A DNA stretch of 40,735 nucleotides from an uncultured Lachnospiraceae bacterium (GTDB lineage: Bacteria > Bacillota > Clostridia > Lachnospirales > Lachnospiraceae): positions 1-40,735 of the forward strand of contig CALEFO010000022.1 of the NCBI GenBank assembly GCA_937877165.1. Reading direction: 5' to 3'. Shown in pieces: positions 23,873 through 31,445 of the stretch. The notes under the pieces are model-generated. The model saw nothing but the letters and a program-made list of their open reading frames with translations. It did no database searches and was not told the DNA's origin. Made by a program: the position numbers and the translations under genes. Position 1 is the first letter of the stretch, and each line of letters begins with the position of its first letter.

Positions 23873-24592
23873 GTAGCTCCGGTAATTGAGTGATGCCTCC
23901 ATAAACTCAATCAGCTGATTCAGACCAAAAACCGGAACGCCGCTTTCCTTCGCAATCACATCTCCAAACGGCGCGAAGTTCGGGCATTCCAGAACAATGG
24001 CACCGGTCTTCGGATATTTTTCCATGTGCTCTCCTGTCATCCGGCGGATGCTCTCCCGGATCTTGTCCGGATCCCCGCTTTCATGGTTGTAGATAATCAG
24101 TTCGTTGAACTCCGACTGCTCCGGAAGATCACTCACGCAAATATTGTAGTCACGGGATGACCAGCCAGACTTTTCGAACAGCGAATCATTCATGAACTGC
24201 GCTCTTTCGGAGAAAATTCCGATCTGCTTCTGTCTGCCGATCATGGAGGCGATCATGGGGACCAGCGTCAGCGTCGTCGTGAACACAGGGATATCCACAG
24301 CATCCGCAAGCTCTCTCTGAAACCCCGCAAGAAACCCGCAGCAGGTAGTGATGGCCCGGCAGCCTTCCCTCTCCAGTTCCCTTGCCGCCTTGCAGAAAGC
24401 CCTTAAAAGGACCTCATCCGCATCTCGCGGGAGCTTTCCTCCCGTGAACACATCCCGCACCACCTTGTAGCAGACCGGAAAACCAAAGGTTGCCGCATTG
24501 CCGGGATCCCCCGGGATTCTCGGAAATTTCGTATCCATCATCAGAATGCCGATGTCCTGTCCGTAAAAAGTTCTTCCTCCCCGCATATTCAT
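23864..24592 (-). CDS. Aspartate/glutamate racemase-superfamily enzyme
   Basis: The 242-aa protein belongs to the Asp/Glu/hydantoin racemase fold. The two cysteines expected at the active site are in ITTCCGF and VLECPNFAPF. The PGDPGNAATFGFPV region near residue 28 is typical of a subgroup annotated as Asp/Glu racemase-like or hydantoin racemase-like. ATG 24592 has AGGAGG eight bases ahead; the frame stays open to 24829 but crosses a terminator-like hairpin, so the long form is rejected. The last codons lie inside a degenerate hairpin repeat. The substrate is unknown; the coupling to a 2-hydroxyacid dehydrogenase is the best hint. Confidence 0.82.
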   Translation of the reverse strand: MNMRGGRTFYGQDIGILMMDTKFPRIPGDPGNAATFGFPVCYKVVRDVFTGGKLPRDADEVLLRAFCKAARELEREGCRAITTCCGFLAGFQRELADAVDIPVFTTTLTLVPMIASMIGRQKQIGIFSERAQFMNDSLFEKSGWSSRDYNICVSDLPEQSEFNELIIYNHESGDPDKIRESIRRMTGEHMEKYPKTGAIVLECPNFAPFGDVIAKESGVPVFGLNQLIEFMEASLNYRSYTG

Positions 24593-24618
24593 CCTGTGCT
24601 CCTCCTGTCGGAAACAGC

Positions 24619-24665
24619 AAAAAAGCAATGACTCCCCGGGATCTTCATCCTCGGGGCGCCATTGC
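24619..24665 (-). terminator. Terminator-like hairpin just ahead of the racemase gene
   Basis: GCAATG pairs with CATTGC and, inside, CCCCG with CGGGG. On the minus strand six T follow. It ends 27 bases before the racemase ATG, so it either ends a short upstream transcript or acts as an attenuator in the racemase leader. Confidence 0.6.
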
Positions 24666-24684
24666 CCATGCCTTTTGCTTTGAT

Positions 24685-24798
24685 TTAATTGTTTACTACG
24701 ATAACATTCCCGCCGATATTCTTCAAGACACCGTAAGGCGCAAATTTCACGGCGAATTCCAGGACAAATTTCTTGTCCTTCTCTTTCCTTGTCTGCAC
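24685..24798 (-). CDS. Doubtful 37-codon ORF ahead of the racemase gene
   Basis: A GTG-initiated frame encodes KKFVLEFAVKFAPYGVLKNI and ends GGNVIVVNN just before the terminator-like hairpin. Its alternating hydrophobic pattern looks protein-like and its codons suit the genome, but the ribosome site is poor and I know no family. It may be a small protein, a leader peptide or the tail of a lost gene. The remaining gap to the next gene (24799-24921) holds only that gene's upstream region. Confidence 0.25.
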   Translation of the reverse strand: MQTRKEKDKKFVLEFAVKFAPYGVLKNIGGNVIVVNN

Positions 24799-24921
24799 AC
24801 GCCCTGCCTGCCATAATAACAGTGTACATGGACAGACGATCACGCAGTATCTCTCACGGCACCTTAACACCGGCAATGGAGTGAGGGAACTGCTGCAGCA
24901 TGATTCTATAAGGAGGTTTCT

Positions 24922-25896
24922 ATGTGCACAGCTGCAACCTATCAGACCAATGACTTTTATTTCGGCAGATCTCTGGATTTCGATTTTTCCTTCGGCGAGG
25001 AGCTTGTCATCACACCCAGAGAATATGTCCTGCCGTTCCGGCACCTTGCTCCCATGGAGAAACACTTCGCCATTCTCGGCATGGCTCATGTTGCGGATCA
25101 GTACCCGCTCTATTACGATGCCATCAATGAAAAAGGGCTTGGCATGGCGGGACTCAACTTCGTCGGCAATGCCGTTTACGCAAAGCCCGCACAGGGTGCC
25201 GTCAATGTCGCACAGTTCGAATTCATTCCGTGGATTCTGGGGCGCTGTGCTTCTCTGGAAGAAGCCAGATCCGCGCTCTTTGAAATGAACCTGACGGATA
25301 CCCCCTTCAGTCCGCAGCTTCCCCCGGGACAGCTTCACTGGATCATCGCCGACGCATCCGGCTCCATCGTCGTGGAATCCACGGCAGACGGCCTTCACGT
25401 CTATGACAATCCTGTGGGCGTTCTCACCAACAATCCGCCCTTCCCGCAGCAGCTCTTTCTGCTGAATCAGTACATGGGGCTGTCCGAGAAGCAGCCGGAG
25501 AATCACTTTGCTCCCGGACTCCCGCTTCAGGCCTACAGCCGCGGAATGGGGGCTCTCGGCCTTCCGGGCGATCTTTCCTCTACGTCGCGCTTTGCACGCG
25601 TTGCCTTCACGAAGCTGCACTCGCTCTCCGGAAGCTCCGAATCTGAGAGCATCAGTCAGTTTTTCCACATTCTGGGGTCCGTGGACCAGCAGCGGGGCTG
25701 CTGCGAGGTCGGGGAGAACAGCTATGAAATTTCCCTCTACACCTCCTGCTGCAACGCGACGAAGGGAATTTACTATTACATCACCTATGAAAACCACCAG
25801 ATTTCCGCGGTCAATATGCACCATGAAAATCTTGATACCACGGACCTGATCCGCTTCCCTCTTATTCAGGGACAGCAGATTCGTTATCAGAATTAG
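24922..25896 (+). CDS. bsh: Choloylglycine hydrolase family (bile-salt-hydrolase type)
   Basis: The 324-aa N-terminal-nucleophile hydrolase cleaves the amide of conjugated bile acids, or, in close relatives, penicillin V or acyl-homoserine lactones. It starts MCTAATY, so Cys2 becomes the N-terminal nucleophile after Met removal. The other conserved active-site residues are present: Arg16 and Asp19 (FGRSLDFD), Asn79 (GLNF), Asn170-Asn171 (LTNNPPF) and Arg223 (STSRFAR). Full family length and no signal peptide indicate a cytoplasmic enzyme. A perfect AAGGAGG precedes the ATG. The gene converges on the GH120 gene with only three bases between stops. Bile salt hydrolase activity is likely but not proven by sequence alone. 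Confidence 0.87.
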   Translation: MCTAATYQTNDFYFGRSLDFDFSFGEELVITPREYVLPFRHLAPMEKHFAILGMAHVADQYPLYYDAINEKGLGMAGLNFVGNAVYAKPAQGAVNVAQFEFIPWILGRCASLEEARSALFEMNLTDTPFSPQLPPGQLHWIIADASGSIVVESTADGLHVYDNPVGVLTNNPPFPQQLFLLNQYMGLSEKQPENHFAPGLPLQAYSRGMGALGLPGDLSSTSRFARVAFTKLHSLSGSSESESISQFFHILGSVDQQRGCCEVGENSYEISLYTSCCNATKGIYYYITYENHQISAVNMHHENLDTTDLIRFPLIQGQQIRYQN

Positions 25897-25899
25897 TCT

Positions 25900-27894
25900 T
25901 TACCAGAGCTTTTTGCGTGCATCCTCCGCGCCCGCGAACGGTCCGGGGATCACATCAATGCCGCGGTGGCTTCCCAGATAATCCGTATCGAACGTAATCG
26001 GTGTTCCGTCCGGATTCTCATACGGCTCATTCGGCTCAAAGGCGTTGCCGAGGACCTCTGTGTTCACCATGCCACAGCGGAAGTCGCCGAGGAAGTCATA
26101 CACATTCGTATTCAGCCTCCAGCTTCCGTCCTCCTCCTGCTGAACATCCACGGTCACCTCATGCTCCGTATCCACAAGGTTGGATTTCTCGTTCCGGCAG
26201 GCCTTCGCGCCGTCGAAATACGCATTGCCGTCCACCCAGACCGGAAGGTGTCCGAAATGTGCCTTTTCCAGCTTGCTCATATTCGGGACCTCTTCGTCCA
26301 TATCGAACTGAGCAATCCACTCGTCGTAGGTCGGATACTCATCGAAGACGTGTGTTCCGACCTCACGGTTCTCCGCCTCCGTTCCATCATTGCTGTCATG
26401 ACGGACAACAAACGGCGCGGACGGCCACTTCTGAACAAAAATGTTGTTATAGAAGCGGTCATCTCCATGAAGAATGGTCATAAAGCCCATGACCTCGGTG
26501 CGGTGCGGCATATGATACGGTGTGTAGCGCCAGCTGGTCCCATCGCCGACCATCGTGAAGGATCCGCAAATCAGGTTGTGAACCATCGCAACACCCTGCG
26601 TTGCAATCCGGAGAGAAGCATCGGACAGAAGAATATTGTTGTCAATCAGAGTCGGTCCGTGTCCGACCTCCACGAAGATGTCCTGGCACATCATGCCGCC
26701 TTTAAGCTGCTTCGCAAAGGCCGGCCGCTCATTGTCATGCAGAAGGTTCTGCGTGATGCGGGTTCCCTGTGCCTCCCAGTCGGTCCAGATGCCCATGGTG
26801 CAATTGTGAATGTGATTGCGGCGCATGATGACATCGATCGCAGCATGCATCTTAATGCCTGCGATCTCCGCTCCGCCGAGCTCCATCATGTTGTTGATAT
26901 GATGGATGTGATTATCCTCAATAATGCTGAACACTCCGCCCTGACGGCCGATGATGCCGCCCTGCTCGCAGTTATGGATGTTGTTCCGGCGGATAATATG
27001 GCTGCCCACCTTCTCCTTGAGCCAGCCGTGGTACTGTCCCCGGCAGACTGCGTCGCGTTCCATCTGTGTCGGACTCTTCACATGGTGTCTTGTGAAGAAG
27101 TGATCATTCTCCGGATCATAATACTTTCCGACGGAAATGCCGGCGCACTTGCTGCCCCAGATCTCACAGTCCTCAATAATCCAGCCCTTGGACCAGTGCG
27201 GCCCGATCATGCCGTCCTGATAAGCTGCCGGCGGAGCCCAGGTTGTTGCCGCCTTGTTGATGTTGAAGCCGCTGACGGTGATGTAGCCGATTCCGTTCTG
27301 CTGCGGGAGGAAGCACTCTCTGCGAACCGTGATTTCCACATTTTCCTTCGTGGGATCCGCTCCCTGGAAATTGGCATAGATCACGGTTTCATTCGTCTCT
27401 TCATCCTGCTCGGCATACCACTTGCGCTTCGAAGCCTCCGGATCCCAGGAGCACTCATAGACTTCCCCGGCTTCACAGGCCTCCAGTGAGGTTGCCTCAT
27501 ACAGAGCCTGATCGTTCAGCCACACACATCCCGTGTGCTTGTCACGCTTTGCAAAATACCAGTCGCCGAACACATAGGTCGTGTACGGATTGTAGCTGCC
27601 GAACACCGTATTGTTCACGCGTGTCACCCAGACATTTCCCTTATACGGCTTCCAGTCCTTCACTTCCTCCGCACCGGTAATTTCTGCTCCCAGAGGCTCC
27701 GTGCTGCGGTAAGTAATGCGGGCACTCTCCGTGCCTGCATGGATCGGCTCCACATATTCGCGATAGGTTCCGGGAGCAACCAGTACCTCGTCTCCCGGCA
27801 TTGCCGCCTTCGCCGCCTCATGGATCCAGCGGTACGGCATCTCCTTCGTTCCGTTGCCGTCGCGTCCGGCATTGATGTCTACATAAATTTTCAT
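25900..27894 (-). CDS. GH120 beta-xylosidase (right-handed beta-helix)
   Basis: The 664-aa protein follows the known Thermoanaerobacterium GH120 beta-xylosidase block by block: YANFQGADP, ATTWAPP, IGPHWSKGWIIED, KVGSHIIRRNNI, EIAGIKMHAAIDV and a late TDYLGS. The catalytic pair of the family should be Asp372 in WTDWEAQGTR and Glu409 in FVEVGHGP. There is no signal peptide, so it should act in the cytoplasm on imported xylo-oligosaccharides. A short stretch around residues 388-404 between the two catalytic residues looks like an insertion. ATG 27894 has AAGGGG ahead; an in-frame start eight codons earlier lies within that site. No xylan transporter is adjacent. Confidence 0.88.
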   Translation of the reverse strand: MKIYVDINAGRDGNGTKEMPYRWIHEAAKAAMPGDEVLVAPGTYREYVEPIHAGTESARITYRSTEPLGAEITGAEEVKDWKPYKGNVWVTRVNNTVFGSYNPYTTYVFGDWYFAKRDKHTGCVWLNDQALYEATSLEACEAGEVYECSWDPEASKRKWYAEQDEETNETVIYANFQGADPTKENVEITVRRECFLPQQNGIGYITVSGFNINKAATTWAPPAAYQDGMIGPHWSKGWIIEDCEIWGSKCAGISVGKYYDPENDHFFTRHHVKSPTQMERDAVCRGQYHGWLKEKVGSHIIRRNNIHNCEQGGIIGRQGGVFSIIEDNHIHHINNMMELGGAEIAGIKMHAAIDVIMRRNHIHNCTMGIWTDWEAQGTRITQNLLHDNERPAFAKQLKGGMMCQDIFVEVGHGPTLIDNNILLSDASLRIATQGVAMVHNLICGSFTMVGDGTSWRYTPYHMPHRTEVMGFMTILHGDDRFYNNIFVQKWPSAPFVVRHDSNDGTEAENREVGTHVFDEYPTYDEWIAQFDMDEEVPNMSKLEKAHFGHLPVWVDGNAYFDGAKACRNEKSNLVDTEHEVTVDVQQEEDGSWRLNTNVYDFLGDFRCGMVNTEVLGNAFEPNEPYENPDGTPITFDTDYLGSHRGIDVIPGPFAGAEDARKKLW

Positions 27895-28224
27895 AAAATA
27901 CCCCTTTCCTTTCCCCAATTTTCTGTTCTGTCACTGCCCGCAGATTCCCCGTGCGCGGCTGCCATCCCATCCGGTTTTCTCCGATCCGTCATCTGCTTCC
28001 CACACAAGGTCTTGAGACTAAGGCAAAGACGCTTCCGCTGATCCGTCCGAAATGACCGCCCCGGCAGTTTTCTGTTTCAGAATAAGCATAGCCTCTTGCA
28101 GAGTGTCCTGCTTTCCTTTTTTTGCGGGATCATTGCGGAAATATTGCGCGTTTCCTCCAGGATATCTCCCCTTCTCTGATCTCCTTGCCATTCAAAACTT
28201 GTCTGAAACGGGGCAATATCTGTC
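27895..28224. other. Divergent gap with no gene seen
   Basis: This lies between the GH120 start and the promoter of the T-box leader. It should contain the GH120 promoter. I see no convincing ORF, repeat or RNA. Confidence 0.5.
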
Positions 28225-28253
28225 TTGCGTCCTGTTTCTCGCGGCGGTATAAC
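28225..28253 (+). promoter_or_regulatory. Promoter of the T-box/cstA transcript
   Basis: TTGCGT and TATAAC are separated by exactly 17 bases, and transcription would start near 28260, just before T-box stem I. Confidence 0.65.
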
Positions 28254-28277
28254 AGTTTTCGTCAATTGAACAGAAAA

Positions 28278-28564
28278 TGCGATGAACAGAACAAGTCCTC
28301 CCCTGATTTCTTTTCAGAGAGCCATCGGCTGGTGTGAGACGGCAGGAACGCCCGGGCAGGATATCCTCTGTGAGCAGCACACTGAACACATGATGCGTCA
28401 TGCAGTAAGTGCCGCCGGATCGTCCGCCGTTACCGGACAGCCGTTGTTGGAAGACCAAAGACGGGTTAAGGGGTCACGTTAATCGTGGCAATCAAAGTGG
28501 TACCGCGGAAGCGTTTTTTCAGGCTTTCGTCTTTGCAGATTTTTGCGAAGACGGAAGCCTTTTC
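28278..28564 (+). promoter_or_regulatory. T-box riboswitch leader of cstA
   Basis: The T-box element AAGTGGTACCGCGG (28495-28508) matches the conserved tRNA-acceptor-binding motif. The terminator is GGCTTTCGTCTT (28522-28533) with AAGACGGAAGCC (28548-28559), followed by TTTTCT. Stem I can be folded: TGC/GCA base, GATGA/GAG kink, ACAGA/TCTGT, an AGTC loop-E strand (28294-28297), then CAGAGAGCC and GGCTGGTGTGAGACGG for the distal part. In this fold the specifier position reads ATC (28363-28365, Ile) after GAT. The following base is C rather than the usual purine, so the amino acid is not certain (TAT is the alternative register). The T in TGGT asks for a tRNA with discriminator A, which fits Ile. 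Confidence 0.88.
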
Positions 28565-28659
28565 TGTTCGGCCATGCGGGCGGCACTATGCCTGCCTTCC
28601 CTGTTTTCCTCTTCGCACAGCACCTGAGACTGAGCACCAAGCAGAAAGGAGTTTTCATC

Positions 28660-30366
28660 ATGAACAGTCTTGTGATCCTGTTGATCGCCGCCGTCGCACT
28701 TCTTGGCGGCTATATGCTTTACGGCAGATTTCTTGCCAAAACCTGGGGCATTGATCCCAAGGCCAAGACACCGGCTTACCTCCATGAGGACGGAAAGGAC
28801 TATGTTCCTTCTTCCAAGCTGACTGTCTTCGCCCACCAGTTTTCTTCCATTGCCGGCGCAGGCCCGGTGCAGGGGCCGATCCTTGCAGCCGTCTTCGGAT
28901 GGGTTCCGGTTCTCCTCTGGCTGCTTGTCGGCGGAGTTTTCTTCGGCGCTGTGCAGGACTTCGGTTCCCTGTATGCCTCCGTCAAGAATGACGGCAAATC
29001 CATCGGCATGATCATTGAGAAGTACATCGGCAAGAAGGGCAGACGCTTCTTTTCTTTGTTCTGCTGGCTGTTTACGCTTCTTGTCATCGCAGCCTTCACC
29101 TCCATGGTCTCCAGCACCTTCAATGGCTTTACCGCTGCTGCAGACGGAACAGTAACGATGAACTACAACGGCGCAGCTGCCGCAACCATCTCCATGCTGT
29201 TCATCGCAGCTGCCATGGTCTTCGGTCTTCTGCAGAAGCGCTTCTCCATGAAGGAGGGCGTTAAGGCTGTCGTTGCCATCGTTCTTCTTGCCGTTATGTT
29301 CGCTCTCGGCATGAAGCTTCCGTGGTACCTGACCGCTTCCCAGTGGAACTTCGTTGTTATGGCTTACCTGTTCGCTGCCTCCGTCATGCCGATGTGGCTC
29401 CTGATGCAGCCCAGAGACTATCTGACCACTTTCATGCTCCTTGGCATGATTATCGGCGCTTTCTTCGGTGTTCTGTTCGCTCATCCGGATATGAACCTGA
29501 ATGCATTTAACGGATTCGCGGTCACTGCCGCCAATGGAAGCGTCAGCTACCTGTTCCCGACCCTGTTCGTCACCATCGCCTGCGGTGCGGTTTCCGGATT
29601 CCACTCCCTGGTTTCCTCCGGAACCTCTTCCAAGACGATCCGCAATGAGAAGGATATGCTGTTCGTTGGCTACGGCGCCATGGTTCTGGAAACCCTTCTG
29701 GGTGTTCTGTCCCTGATCATCGTCGGTGCAGTTGCCGTGAACGGGAATGTTCCGGACGGACTGACTCCCTTCCAGATCTTCTCTGCCGGCGTTGCAGGCT
29801 TCCTGGAGAGCTTCGGTGTTCCGAACTCCGCTGCCAATGTATTCATGACCATGTGCGTTTCCGCTCTTGCCCTGACCTCTCTGGATTCTGTTGCCCGCAT
29901 CGGCCGCATGTCCTTCCAGGAGCTGTTCACCTATGAAGGCGAGGGCGAGGCTCCCGCATGGCAGAAGCTTTTCACCAACAAGTACTTCGCAACCGCTGTT
30001 ACCCTGGTTCTTGGTTATATCCTGTGCCTTGGCGGTTATCAGAATGTCTGGGCTCTGTTCGGCGCAGCCAATCAGATGCTTGCTGCTCTGGTACTCATCA
30101 GCATCGCAGTGTTCTTAAAGGCAACCGGAAGAAAGCACGCCATGCTCTACTTCCCGATGACGGTTATGCTCTTTGTCACCTTCACGGCGATCATCCTGAA
30201 CGTCATCGGCAACGTAAAGGCATTCGCAGCAGGCACCGGCACCTTCCTTGTCAACGGCATGCAGCTGATCGTTGCCTGCTTCCTGATCGTTCTCGGCGTT
30301 CTGGTAGCTGTCACCTGCATTCGCAAGCTGGTCAGCACCGTTGCGGAAAAGAGGGCGGAGGCTTAA
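28660..30366 (+). CDS. cstA: CstA-family peptide/pyruvate transporter
   Basis: The 568-aa protein is a carbon-starvation CstA membrane transporter with about 15 helices. Family marks are AHQFSSIAGAGPVQGPILAA, here at about residues 57-76, VFFGAVQDFGSLYAS, GFHSLVSSGTSSKTI and SLDSVARIGRMSFQEL. CstA members import pyruvate or peptides. AAAGGAG precedes ATG 28660; the open frame further 5' belongs to the T-box terminator region and is not coding. Control by a T-box means it is switched on when one aminoacyl-tRNA runs low, so an amino-acid or peptide scavenging role fits better than carbon starvation. Confidence 0.95.
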   Translation: MNSLVILLIAAVALLGGYMLYGRFLAKTWGIDPKAKTPAYLHEDGKDYVPSSKLTVFAHQFSSIAGAGPVQGPILAAVFGWVPVLLWLLVGGVFFGAVQDFGSLYASVKNDGKSIGMIIEKYIGKKGRRFFSLFCWLFTLLVIAAFTSMVSSTFNGFTAAADGTVTMNYNGAAAATISMLFIAAAMVFGLLQKRFSMKEGVKAVVAIVLLAVMFALGMKLPWYLTASQWNFVVMAYLFAASVMPMWLLMQPRDYLTTFMLLGMIIGAFFGVLFAHPDMNLNAFNGFAVTAANGSVSYLFPTLFVTIACGAVSGFHSLVSSGTSSKTIRNEKDMLFVGYGAMVLETLLGVLSLIIVGAVAVNGNVPDGLTPFQIFSAGVAGFLESFGVPNSAANVFMTMCVSALALTSLDSVARIGRMSFQELFTYEGEGEAPAWQKLFTNKYFATAVTLVLGYILCLGGYQNVWALFGAANQMLAALVLISIAVFLKATGRKHAMLYFPMTVMLFVTFTAIILNVIGNVKAFAAGTGTFLVNGMQLIVACFLIVLGVLVAVTCIRKLVSTVAEKRAEA

Positions 30367-30426
30367 CCTCTTCCAGACTCGCGTCAGTCTGCAGCAGATG
30401 GTGTCTGTTTTAAATAAAAGCCTATA

Positions 30427-30475
30427 AAAAAGTTCCTGCCCCCCGGAGTTCTACTCTCAGGTGCAGGAACTTTTT
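30427..30475. terminator. Bidirectional terminator after cstA
   Basis: AAAAAGTTCCTGC (30427-30439) and GCAGGAACTTTTT (30463-30475) form a perfect 13-bp stem with A- and T-runs on both sides. It can serve cstA and the convergent membrane-protein gene. Bases 30476-30597 show nothing further. Confidence 0.88.
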
Positions 30476-30597
30476 CTGTTCTTCCTTTTGCTTACCGCCC
30501 GTTTTCCGATCAGGTAATCCCGCAAGGCTGCCACTTTCAAGCTCGCGGGCCTTCCCTCTCTGCCCGTACAGCATCCATGGATATTCAAGGACTTTTC

Positions 30598-31362
30598 TCA
30601 GACTCCGCGGTATCGTTTCTTCAAATAGAAGGAAAACCCGAGAAGTCCGACGGTCTGCAGAAGCTGGAACACGACGGAAGACCATACAATCGCCACGTCC
30701 CGGTTCAGTACCGTATAGGTTCCCATCTGCATTCCCGTTGCCGACAGAATATAAATCACGGCAAGCACCGCCGCCGTCAGCTTCAGCTTCCGGTCGTTCA
30801 GGAAAATTCCCGTAATAAAAACACCGAGCGCAATGGCGATCAGCATGCCGACGTACTTAAACGCATGCGTATTGTTGTAAAGCGTCCGGAAGGCTTCCAT
30901 GGCTTCCGCATCCGCAGGATCAAACACCAATGAAAGGTCTGCCACGAAGCTCCGGTACACCCCGGCGAAGATATCATAAATGACCTTCACTCCAAGAAGA
31001 ATCCCTGCCCAGACCTCCAGAAGCTGCAGCGTGGAATAGCTCGACAGCGCTGAAATCCGATCCGGCAGAACCTCCTCCTGAAGCTTTGCCATCTCATAAT
31101 AATCCTCTCTTGGAATTCGTTTCCGGCATCTTGCCAGCGTCCAGTAAGCCTGAATGAACACGCATCCGGTCAGTGCCACCTGCAGAAACGATGTCCCGAT
31201 CTGAATAGTCCAGGTAAGCTGATTCAGCATGTCCGGGCTGGCCGAACCATGCCGGTTGATGATCATCCGCGCCGCACCGCAGATTCCCGCGGCGGCGAGA
31301 TTGATCCATGCTGTTTTCTGAATCGTCTCCGATAAAATATGTGTGCGCCCGTTTACAAACAT
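30598..31362 (-). CDS. Six-helix integral membrane protein of unknown function
   Basis: The 254-aa protein has about six hydrophobic helices (for example ILLGVKVIYDIFAGVY, YVGMLIAIALGVFITGIFL and AVLAVIYILSATGMQMG) and a basic end (YLKKRYRG). I do not recognise a family. ATG 31362 has GGAG six bases ahead; the frame stays open to 31536 but that would overlap the upstream gene. It follows the DUF5722 gene by 84 bp and is probably on the same transcript, so it may help place or export that glycan-active protein; this is positional inference. Confidence 0.65.
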   Translation of the reverse strand: MFVNGRTHILSETIQKTAWINLAAAGICGAARMIINRHGSASPDMLNQLTWTIQIGTSFLQVALTGCVFIQAYWTLARCRKRIPREDYYEMAKLQEEVLPDRISALSSYSTLQLLEVWAGILLGVKVIYDIFAGVYRSFVADLSLVFDPADAEAMEAFRTLYNNTHAFKYVGMLIAIALGVFITGIFLNDRKLKLTAAVLAVIYILSATGMQMGTYTVLNRDVAIVWSSVVFQLLQTVGLLGFSFYLKKRYRGV

Positions 31363-31445
31363 CTCGTTCTCCAAGTGATCTCTTTTCCTATTCGCAGTAC
31401 AGCGAATGAAACAGGAGGTCCCGAATACAGGCACAGACACCCTTC

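Noticed and set aside
24685..25824. A 379-codon minus-strand frame antisense to the choloylglycine hydrolase gene.
   Set aside because: Only its last 37 codons lie outside that gene. That end is listed separately as doubtful; the rest is a mirror frame.
25966..27489. A 507-codon open frame on the + strand.
   Set aside because: It is antisense to the GH120 gene, which matches its family along its full length. The long mirror frame follows from codon bias.
28519..29604. A 361-codon minus-strand frame.
   Set aside because: It is antisense to cstA and rich in His, Glu and Asp, as expected from the complement of a membrane protein gene.
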